Assembly: GCA_004335835.1 (NCBI GenBank)
Contig: RWJK01001026.1
Coordinates: 37,270 to 101,269, forward strand
DNA length: 64,000 bases
From: Scenedesmus sp. ARA3
Lineage: Eukaryota > Chlorophyta > Chlorophyceae > Sphaeropleales > Scenedesmaceae
Direction of reading: 5' to 3'
Made by a program: the position numbers and the translations under genes
Shown: piece after piece, positions 22,695-31,899 of the stretch
Layout of the letters: the number at the start of each line of letters is the position of its first letter
How positions within the stretch are numbered: the stretch's first letter is position 1
The notes under the pieces: generated by a model
Databases searched by the model: none
Told to the model about the DNA's origin: nothing
The model's input: the letters and a program-made list of their open reading frames with translations, nothing else

Positions 22695-23315
22695 TTTGTC
22701 CTTTTGGCATGGCTGGGCCTGCCTACGCACGCAACTACAAGCGCTGAGCGGGACAGGGCGTTGGCGCAGATCTAGTCAAGTGTATGACAGGTGCAACAGC
22801 AGCAGTACCAGCAGCGGTTGCGGCACTGGTGCTGGGCTAGGTGTGCAACTACAAGCGCTGAGCAGTTGACGCAAATGTCTTGCTGGTGCAAAAGCGGCAG
22901 CTGTAGCCGTGTTGCTGGTACTGGCGCTGGCTTATGCGCGCAACAACACCTGATGGGCTGGACTGCAGTGCGGCGGCCACCACAGCTTGCGAATCAGCAC
23001 TTCAGCAGCAGCATACGCAACTGTGATGGCGCTGGCATGCGTGCGCTGGCTGGTCCGTCCTGCAAGTACAAGCGCTATGTTGAATTGTGATATTCACAAT
23101 GATACGGTGAAGGTCACACCAGGAGCAGCGGCAGCAGTGACGGCTGTGGTGCTACGCGCGCAACTGCAAGCGCCAATAGGAACTTCACCATGACTGCCAC
23201 AACAGCGTTGCAGTGACAGTGGCAATACCAGCAGGATTAGGGGCGGGGCCGGCAGCAGGCAGTAACTTTGCTGTTCTTGGCGCGTCAGCATATGCCCCTA
23301 CAAGCGCTGCGCTGG
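22695..23315 (+). repeat. Series of decayed ABCG C-termini after the stop codon
   Basis: The real gene ends TACAAGCGCTGA at 22619. Copies of the last codons occur ending near 22747 and 22861 with the stop kept, and near 23078, 23176 and 23310 with it changed. Spacing is about 98-134 bp or a multiple. Each carries some upstream TGGCTGGCC...TACGCACGCAAC sequence, more decayed with distance. Confidence 0.85.
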
Positions 23316-23352
23316 ACGCACTGTGGCAGTACAGCGGCACTGCGACAGTGAC

Positions 23353-23410
<58 letters not shown>

Positions 23411-25518
23411 CAGTGATTGTGATGTATTATAGTTTGTGGGTGGCGGCTGGCCCCATCATGCCCTCTCTTACTGTTCTCTTGCATATTGTTCAAAGCAACA
23501 AATGGCTGTGACGCCTGGGCGCTAGTATTGGATGTCTCTGGCAAGACGGGGTTGCAACATGTTCGCACATATGGCAATCTACTTGGTGGCCAGCCTCAGC
23601 ATGCGCTCTGTCTGCTGGCGCATGCTGGAGCGGTCTTATTGGCAGTGATGGGTGCTGGCTGGCTGACTCAGTCTACAGTGTAGATTGCACAATTGACTGG
23701 CATGCTGACACTGGCCGCCAGCTGGCAGCGCATGCACAGGGTTGTTCACTGCTGCGCTGGCAAGCAGCACAGTCCTAACATCAGATTGATGTCGGTTGAC
23801 CCGGGCTGTAACAGCAATGGGAGCTACTGCTCAGGCTGTAGCAGCAGCAGCATTATGAATGCGCGATACATTGATGACCAATGCACAAATATGGTTCTTT
23901 GATGGCTTTGAACTCAACTCTACCGCAAGGATCCAAGTTGGTCAGCCGCAGCATCAGCAGCTCAGCCTGCCTACCATGCATGCTTTGCAGTACAGTTGAA
24001 CATGCAGTCTAGTTGCACATGCAGTGTGATTGCATATGCTGCGTAGTCGTACCGTGCAGTCACTTGTGCATGCTGTGCAGCATTGTACAGCTGTATTGCT
24101 GTACCGGCATCACGCCGTTGCTACACGGAGGCTTTGCAGATGGCCGTGTGTGCAGCTGCCCCCAAGGGTACATCGCCCCCGACGAGCACCTCCCTGTGAC
24201 ATGTGTTGTCTGCAACTACGCATTATGCTGCATTGCGCTATTGCAAATTGTGTTGCTTGCAACTATTTATGCTGCTCAGCAGGCCTCCTGCCTGAAATGC
24301 AGCTGCAGCGGCTCGGTGGCTTGGCCAGCAGCAGCCTGCTGATGAGCAGTTTTCCGGCCATACAGAGCCCTAGAGTGCTGCGGTTGCTGTACTCATGCTG
24401 GAAAGCGCTTGCCTCCTGAACCTCGGCTGCAGGGTAACACGACCTGATTTGCCTTTGAGAGCGCTTTTGTAACAGCTTGGCAATTGCGCTCAAGCCTCAA
24501 AGCTTGAAAGTGAAAGCTTGAAATTTTCAAACCGTGCAGCTGATGCTGCTGCAGCATAGTCAACGTGCAAGACTGCCAGCTCAACTAGGTCCAATCGAGG
24601 TCACTAACCTGTGCTGCACTTCTCGGTATGAGCTGTCCTGCAAGGCGCAACTTTAAACCACTGCTGTCAACCCAATCACCCACTGCCGCAGTGCGGCACA
24701 GTGCAGCAGCACCAGCAGCTGACAGTGTGTAGCCATGCCAACCTCTTGCACGGTTCGCTTGCAGACTTTATTCTTGAGGTCAGTGTTTTGGAAGCTTCCA
24801 GCATGTGCTGCTGCTCAAGATATGCACGAAGCCAAGATGTTTCAACCCACAGCCTCCGCTAGCCTGACCATCAGGCCCGGACTGCAGTAGCACCTCCAGC
24901 CCTGAAGTGCCACAGATACATCGATGATACAGTAACTTGTCATCTACTGAAAAGCCAAGCCCGGAAGATTCGCTTCATACAAGCACTTCACGCTGGGGCA
25001 GCAACGTTCCAATGACAGTGCTGCACAGGCGCTGCGGCCCGCCCCACGCTTGACTCAAAATAGTATGTTGCAGCATAGCCATTACTTTACGGGTGTCTGA
25101 AGAGCCTCTGTTGCTGCCGTGCTATATGCTGTTGGTTCTGTGGTATTTTCCTTCTCCTAACACAGTAGCATGTGGCAGCATATAGACGCCGCGTTGCGTA
25201 CGTTCACGCTAACCTGGTGCTTAGTGCAGCTGCACACAGTGAAATAGCTCCGGATCATTCCACGCAGCTGTAGTACGTGGTCCACCCCCCAGGTGCGTAG
25301 AGAGAACTCCTCACGACGCATTCAACGTATCCAAGCATCAGCCTCGTAGAAAGATGTCTCTATATGCTTCATTGGTTGTTTTTGTGCGCAGCGCAGCCGT
25401 CATGTGCAGAATGTCGCCAACATATTGTGGTGCCTGGTGCAGCACTACTGGCTGATCAGCAGCAGCAAGGCAGCTACACGATCTCACGACTGTTGTGTAT
25501 GACGCAGACACGGACAAG
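23316..25518. other. Intergenic region; CAG run and no confident gene
   Basis: A sense-strand AGC/CAG run lies at 23358-23408. Between 24130 and 24220 one plus-strand frame reads GRVCSCPQGYIAPDEHLPV, with an EGF-like cysteine pattern, but I find no supporting exons. From about 24600 to 25500 there are no repeats; this should include the promoter of the next gene. Confidence 0.5.
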
Positions 25519-25997
25519 ATGATGTCCAAGTTCATCCTCGCAGCTGTGCTGCTGGTCAGCGTGCTGCTGTCTGCAGACGCATCCAACCCGATCAGGTAAG
25601 CAGCGTTGAGCGCGGACCATGAGGAATAAAGCAGTAATTTTGCTCTTTATTTTGCGATGGAGAACAGAAAGAGTCACCCGGCAGCGGTGGTCGAGTTACA
25701 CTGCTTTGCCGGTCCAGTAGCACACGTGCCAGGAAACAGACGCCTTTATAGCATGCATATATTTTGTTTCTGTTGATTGTAATCGGATGACGTCAGTGAG
25801 GCCCAGCTTTGGCTGAATTCGAGCTCGATCCAGTCAACGCACGGGTGACACCTGGCAGAACCGGGTGACACCACGTTGAGCTGCGCTCTTGCTGTCTGAT
25901 CAGTGCTCTGTCCTACTGAACTATCACGCTGTGAAAGTCTCATTCAATCATGCATGCTGTCGGATCATGTGTAGACTCCAGGCCACTTTCCCATGCC

Positions 25998-26044
<47 letters not shown>

Positions 26045-27813
26045 AGGGGCCTGTTCTCCAAGGGCGCCCGCAAGCTGCAGCAGGCATCCGCAACAGCCTT
26101 CGGCAACATCGATGCCAACTACGCCTTCAGCACCAACAACGTGCTGTGGTCCTCCCAGACAGTCATCACCAGGGATGGCGTGACCCGCAAAATCAGCCCC
26201 ATGGTGAAGGGCAAGTCCAAGTCCAAGAGCGGCCGCAAGCTGATGCAGCCCGCGGGCACCATCGACGTCAACTACGGCTGGTCCACCAACAACCTGCTGT
26301 ACACCTGGCAGTACAAGCTGGACGGCACAGGCTCCACACAGGTGCGACGCGTTCACTGTTGCTGCTGCTGCTTGCCGACAGATGTGCAGCACGATAACAT
26401 GTTGCATGCCAACAGGGGCAGCTGGCACAGTGCATTGGCTTCCAGGCTGATGCAGAGGGCAGTTAGACACTAGAATGTTCAACACTCATAGCATTCACAA
26501 CGAGTGTGAAAGAACGATGCTAGCACGCGCAAGTTCAATCAGGCGTGACATTTTCAGCGCCTTGAATGCTGTGTAGTGTTGCACAGGGCAGGCTTGCAGG
26601 AACTTGTGAATCGCAGCCCGGTTGACCTGCATGAAAAGTAGCAGGTCACACGCTTTGCGAATTGCACAATTGCACGTAATGCGTACTCACATCAGGGCTG
26701 GGAGAGCCCCTGCCACCATGGCTGCTTGACCTAGGAAGGTCTGTTTCTCAGTACAAGGGTTTGTTGCTAGGTGCAGCTCCTGCTGCTGCTGCTGCTGACC
26801 GATTGCAGTGGGCGTTGCTGCAAACACGGGATAGTGTTGGGCCCTGCATGCAGCCAAATGCACCATGCACTGCTCACAACCAAGGCTGCAAATGCAGACG
26901 CATCTGTACATACCCAAACGAATTGCCAGAAACAGCTGTTGCGATACCAAGACACATCACTGCTGCGTCATGCTTATGTGCTGCATGCAACTGTGTTGCA
27001 AGCTGGGTACTGTTAATGCCAGCATTCCCTTCTGCAGCCGATCGCACCAGGCCTCAATATATCTTGTCACTGGCAGCAAGTTGCCCAGCTAGCTGACGTA
27101 TACAACAGCACATCACATTTTCAGGGTACTCATCTCCGCCCTGCCACGCATTGATATGCTGCTTGCTTGCAGAAAGTGTCCCCCATGGTGAAGGGCAAGT
27201 CCAAGTCCAAGAGCGGCCGCAAGCTGATGCAGCCCGCAGGCACCATCGACGTCAACTACGGCTGGTCCACCAACAACCTGCTGTACACCTGGCAGTACAA
27301 GCTGGACGGCACAGGCTCCACACAGGTGCGTGGAGTGCGGCATGTCGCTGCTGCTTGCCTAGCAGTTTACAAAGATTGAGGGGTTGAAAACAGTGTTTTA
27401 CATGGTGCACACCTCGAAAGACACTTGGTCAATTAGCAAGCTGCTAGCAGCTCAGCCCAGTCTGTTGTTCAATCCCAGGAACACCTATGTGTGCAGCGTA
27501 CAGCCAGTGCTTGTTACGGCTTGGTGCGGTATGTCTGTTGCAAAGGAGTACAGTGTGTTGCTAAGGAGTGCAGTCTGTTGCAGCATGTTACCGCTCAACA
27601 GCATGCTGGATAGTCAAGCCTTCCTCGGCAAACGTTGCACGTATTACTGCCGCAGGCTTCATGGTGTAGCAAGTTTCCTGCAAGTGCTGGCGTCTTTGTC
27701 CTGCAAGTAGAATCCCACGGTAAACTCACTGAATGTTTCCTGTGCCTGCTGCTGCCGCCTTGCAGAAAGTGTCACCCATGGTGAAGAGCAAGTCCAAGTC
27801 CAAGAGCGGTTAG
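25519..27813 (+). CDS. Small secreted protein with tandem 51-residue repeats, function unknown
   Basis: Four exons join in phase: 25519-25595, 26047-26341, 27173-27325, 27766-27813, giving 190 residues. MMSKFILAAVLLVSVLLSADA is a clear signal peptide. The mature part has a first diverged unit (ARKLQQ ... NIDANYAFSTNNVLW) and then units KISPMVKGKSKSKSGRKLMQ followed by PAGTIDVNYGWSTNNLLYTW and QYKLDGTGSTQ. Exon 3 encodes exactly one 51-residue unit, phase 0 at both ends. The shared part of exons 2 and 3 is almost identical at the DNA level (one difference seen over about 145 bp). Exon 4 restarts the unit (KVSPMVKSKSKSKSG) and meets TAG. There are no cysteines in the repeat; the Lys/Ser-rich GKSKSKSGRK segment and Arg-Lys pairs could be processing sites. 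No family recognised. A wall or matrix role is a guess. Confidence 0.72.
25800..25935 (-). mobile_element. Possible tRNA-derived SINE fragment in intron 1 of the secreted-protein gene
   Basis: On the minus strand, TAGTTCAGTAGGACAGAGCA at about 25923-25904 is a perfect RNA polymerase III A box (TRGYNNARNNG) in a tRNA D-arm setting. Possible B-box-like GGTTCTGCCAG or GGATCGAGCTC sequences lie 60-90 bp downstream. No full tRNA fold closes, so a SINE head or decayed tRNA is likelier than a functional tRNA. Confidence 0.35.
25999..26043 (+). repeat. CTG run directly before a 3' splice site
   Basis: About fifteen CTG units end in the CTGCAG acceptor of exon 2 of the secreted-protein gene. Equivalent runs precede acceptors at 4380, 20386, 22040, 30814, 49993 and 60241 (plus-strand genes) and at 962, 1357, 14444, 45515 and 46107 (minus-strand genes). 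Confidence 0.9.
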
Positions 27814-29084
27814 AGCTCCAAAACGCAGCAACACAAGCTGCAGCGTGAGCTTGTGCATGCGTCATCCCTCTTAGGATGCTGCTTGAGTGGATGCAAGCTG
27901 CTCATCAATGGACTGTGTTCGGCAGCTAACCAATTTGGACACTAGGGTTCGGCAGTTCTGACAGCTGTGTGTGCTGCTGTTGTGCACTGTTGCCAGCAGC
28001 AGCAGCCTCGTCCTCAGATGTACTGCGGAATACTTACTGCCTTTGCTCTTATAGCAGCTGCATGCATGCTGTGCGCCACTGCACTGCGTGCAGCCTGCGT
28101 GTTTAGCTGTGGCAAAGGCAGATGACACTTGCAGGATGCGGCCCTGTGGCTGTGGCTGTAGCATTACTGAGACAACAGCAGCCCTGTGGCATTGCTGTAT
28201 GCATGTGCAACTGCTGCATGCCTCTCACGCTATGTACAGTTGTGCATGCACATACTACAGACAATGACATGTTTGTGCAAGTGTCCATGATGTGAAGTAA
28301 TATTTTTTCCATGCCAGCCGGTTTAAAATGATCCCTGCATACCTGCTGTGCTGCAAGGCAACTGCAGCTTGCTGACAAACATCTACAACACACAAATGGT
28401 TGCTATGACATGTGCCAGGTGCACCTACCCCCATGCATTGCCAGTGGCAATGCACCATACATTGTGGGGTTTCATTTCATTGCGTTTCTCGCATCCTGCA
28501 AGCAGCACACTACAGTGCATGTTGTGCATGCAGTACAGGGTGCGGTGTGTGGTATGAAGGGAACAAGAGTGCTGTACGGACTGAGCGTGTGTGATGATGG
28601 AAGTTGTCCCAGTGTTGTGTGCGTGAGCAGACACACGCCGTGTCTGGGATTTGTGGTGGCACCAGAGCGATGTAAATGCAGGAGCTGCTATGGCTTGTCA
28701 TTCAAGAACTTACTCTGCACTGCGGCTGGTACGTTGAAAGCCGCAACATATGCAATTTGCGTAAGACCCAGTAGCTGCTGTCTGGCAGTGCCAAACAGGG
28801 TACCACTGCAACTCTTCACAGGGTTCCGGCATAGTGTGGTATGACATTCCGAACCCTCGCCAAGGGTTCTGACCAGCTTTGTGATCGGGTGAGCGAAGGA
28901 AGTTCGCAGGAAGGAGCTCTGTAGACTCATACATCCGTGTGTCGAGGGTGATTTACTTTGTTTCAACAGACAGTGCTTCCCACGCCAAGCGGGCACACTC
29001 GACGCTATCTATCTGTCGCCGAAATCCCTAGGCTCTCGAGGACACAGGCCACTTATATAGCACTGCCGATACCTTGGGGTCCGA
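27814..29084. other. Intergenic region before TFB4
   Basis: No gene recognised. From about 28840 to 29080 the sequence is free of repeats and contains TTATATAG at about 29053-29060, roughly 25-30 bp before the TFB4 start codon; this is a possible TATA element with a very short leader. Confidence 0.45.
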
Positions 29085-30774
29085 ATGGCAGGTGTGCATC
29101 GGCACAGAATGCAGCATAGAACAGCTGCAGCACGGCACAGGCCCTGGCCCTCTCCCCTAGCTTGCTGCAACACAGCCATGATGACAGCAGCTGCTTACGT
29201 GCACTGCAGATGCCGACGGAGAGTTGCTCGTGTTGCTATTAGACACGAACCTACTGCGATCCGACAGCGCTGCAGGCGTACCAGGCGATGTGTTGCTGCA
29301 GCAGGTGGGAACTCTGCTGCTTCTGCCACGCAACTCCTCACACATGCTACTTTCGAGTGCACCTTGCTCTATTTCTGTCTTCGTAACATCATACATCCAA
29401 CCAGCCCTTGCCCAGCTTCCGTTTGCATAAGCCTGCTGTGGCACTTGCTCACATCTCCTCTGCAGGTGCTGCTGTTCCTCAAGGCACACCAGCTGCTCAG
29501 CGAAAACAACCACCAGTGCATAATCGCCCTGCAGCCAAATGGAAGCCCTGTGCTGTACACACCCAGCAGCGCAGCCGGCAGTGCAGCAGCAATGCCGGCG
29601 CTGGTGCTAGAGCGCGTTCAGCAGTTGCTACTGGAGACCCCTGCAGCAGGTACGCTTGCAGGAAACTCTGAGCCGTGGGTGTGGCTCCCGCAATGTCACA
29701 GGACATATCTGTGGCAAGGAGCCCCTTGGATAGCTAAGAATGCTGGTGGTTACAGCAGCGCTTCTGACCAGCTGAAAGCAGTGCTGCTGGCCCGCTGCGC
29801 TGACAGCAGCTTGGTTTGTCAAGAAGGATTGTGCGGCAGCAGCGCTTGAATTGGTGCAGCAGCCTGTGCAGCTGCTGCTCAAGAAGACCCTGCAGCAGTC
29901 CTGCAGGTAGAAGCAATTCTGAGGTGGACCCGACAAGCTAGTAACTTGGTGTTGAGCGGTGCAGCTGCATCTTTCGCTGTTGTGGTAGACATGAGCAGCA
30001 GCAGCAGCCCTGTTGACGACGTGCGTGGTGCAGCACGCACACAGCAGCAGCAATAATAGCACAGATGAGTCCTGCAGTAGGGATACAACTGCACGGCAAC
30101 GGCTGTGTGTGCCCTCCATGCCGCATGATGCCCTCTCCCCTCTCCTCCTTCTCCAACCTGTTGCTCCCTGCCTTTGCTGCTGCCACACCCTTGTGCTTGA
30201 TGCTTGCAGGACTGCAACAGCAGCCAGAGCAGCAGCAGCAGCAGCAGCAGCAGGAGGTTGCGCTTGCAGCTGGGCTCTCCCGCGCGCTGTGCTACACCAG
30301 CCGCCTTCTACCTCGATACGCAGCCAGCACCCGCCACAAGGCCAAGCCACGCATCCTGAGCTTGCTTGCAGGAGCAGACACGCCCCTGCAGTACATCCCT
30401 GTTATGAACTGCATCTTTGCTGCGCAGCATGCCGGCGTGGCGCTTGATGCGTGCATCCTGGGAGCAGCAGACTCGGCGTTTATGCAGCAGGCGGCACACA
30501 TCACGGGTGAGCAGGGGCTGCTTTTGTATGATGCACAAGCTGGTTGGTTGGTACAGACATATGACTGCGTGAGTGTGTTGTAGTGTCTTAATAGTCCGCA
30601 GCTCGGCTTTAGCAGACGTACGTACCATCGCAGCGGCCACGCCAGCATGCAGGCGTTTGATTTGGGCGCGTGCATCCTGGGCGCAGCACACTCGGAAATA
30701 GGAGCATCGGCATCATACGCCTCTGCCTGTCGGCACTTGCTTCTGTCAACATCACCATTACCACTGCTGCCGCG

Positions 30775-30809
<35 letters not shown>

Positions 30810-31190
30810 GCAGGCGGCGTGTACCTGCGGCCGCACCAGCCAGCAGCACTGCTGCAGTACCTGCTGGGAGTGTTCTCTGCTGACACAGCTACAAGAGCGA
30901 GCCTCAATTTGGTTATGGGCTCCGGCACACAGGCAGTTGACTATCGGGCGTCATGCTTCTGCCACAAGAATGTTATTGACACTGGTTACATCTGCTCGGT
31001 GTGCCTGTCGATCTTCTGCAAGGCAAACATGAAGCTGGCGCAGTGCCCGACATGTGGATCTGAGTTCAAGCAGGCAGCAGCAGCAGCAGCTGCAGCAGCT
31101 GCAGCAAGTGGGGGTGGCAGGGGAAGAGGCAGAGGAGCAGCAGCAGCAGCAGGTCGAGGGGGTGGGAGAGGGAGCGATGGGAAGCAGTAG
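29085..31190 (+). CDS. TFB4: TFIIH subunit Tfb4 / p34 (GTF2H3)
   Basis: Five exons join in phase: 29085-29091, 29210-29304, 29466-29649, 30210-30506, 30814-31190, giving 319 residues. The first coding exon is only ATGGCAG; it yields MADADGELLVLLLDTN, the expected start of the vWA-like domain. Downstream are LFLKAHQLLSENNHQCIIAL, PRILSLLAGADTPLQYIPVM, NCIFAAQHAGVALDACILG, THITGGVYLRPHQ-type sequence and the C-terminal C4 zinc finger FCHKNVIDTGYICSVCLSIF with CPTCGSEF. Tfb4 pairs with p44 in the TFIIH core for nucleotide excision repair and transcription initiation. An Ala run and an RGG-type tail (GGGRGRGRG ... GRGGGRG) extend the C-terminus beyond the usual family end. A poly-Gln stretch sits at the start of exon 4. 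The family call is secure; the tiny first exon is inferred. Confidence 0.9.
29836..29912 (+). repeat. Decayed copy of the 3' end of TFB4 exon 3
   Basis: The text GCGCTTGAATTGGTGCAGCA ... CTGCTGCTCAAGAAGACCCTGCAGCAG resembles the exon end encoding LVLERVQQLLLETPAA, then diverges near a GCAGGTAG. It is more decayed than copies in neighbouring genes. Confidence 0.5.
30636..30720 (+). repeat. Decayed copy of part of TFB4 exon 4
   Basis: CATGCAGGCGTTTGATTTGG and GCGTGCATCCTGGGCGCAGC copy the coding sequence for AQHAGVALDACILGAADS with changes, inside intron 4. Confidence 0.75.
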
Positions 31191-31899
31191 TATGTATGCG
31201 CCAGGGCTGCTCTTGCTGCTGCTGCATGGCCTGTTGTCAGGTTAGTACCAATTATCCTGTACATTTTCAGCAGAAATGCTGCTGTATCATATGGTTTTGA
31301 GTTGATTGGTTGAGGAGCGCTGATGGCCAGTGGTCAGTAACGTGCTGTTGCGTTGAAGTCTGGTCAGGTTCTGCACATATCGAACAATAGGCATTGTCAA
31401 TGCGTCCGTTCAATGCGTCCGTTCATGGCGAAATTCATCTCGCAAGGACTGTCTTGCAAGCAATGACTGTGGAGGGCATTGTGCAGCAGCAGATGCAGCA
31501 CCTGCTGCTTTGTCTGGTAGGCCCGGGTTTCTTCCCGCATTTGTCGTATCAAATACGATGTAGGGAGTGTTACAATGGTTTGTGCATCATCGTCGTGCTC
31601 ATCTACGTGCAGCCGGTTCAAATGTGCTGCAACCCTAGGACCTGACAACAACGTGCCACGTTGCGCGGTGCACAGCTGAACTGGCAGCCCATCGTTACGA
31701 TCAGTGCGTCTCATATCCCGTGATCAGTCTGCTGCAAAAACAATTCAGACCGTCCTCGGTTGTGATGCTTGGGATCTTGTCGCGGAGCAGAACGGTCCTC
31801 CTGTCCAAACACGTTGCCACGCTCAAGGGCCCCGAAACGATCAACCTCCGCTTGTTGAGCACCACCAGACACCGATCACTAACAGCGCAGGTCGTCAAC
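31191..31899. other. Intergenic region between TFB4 and the Mpv17 gene
   Basis: No gene, CTG run or exon copy seen. The frame of the following gene is open upstream to about 31720, so the start could lie a little earlier than annotated. Confidence 0.45.

Noticed and set aside
24130..24230. EGF-like exon with GRVCSCPQGYIAPDEHLPV
   Set aside because: One short frame with Cys-rich text, but no neighbouring exons in phase and no clear donor; could be chance.
30013..30447. Alternative plus-strand gene frames inside TFB4
   Set aside because: They overlap TFB4 exon 4 in another frame and have no motifs; the TFB4 frame explains the region.
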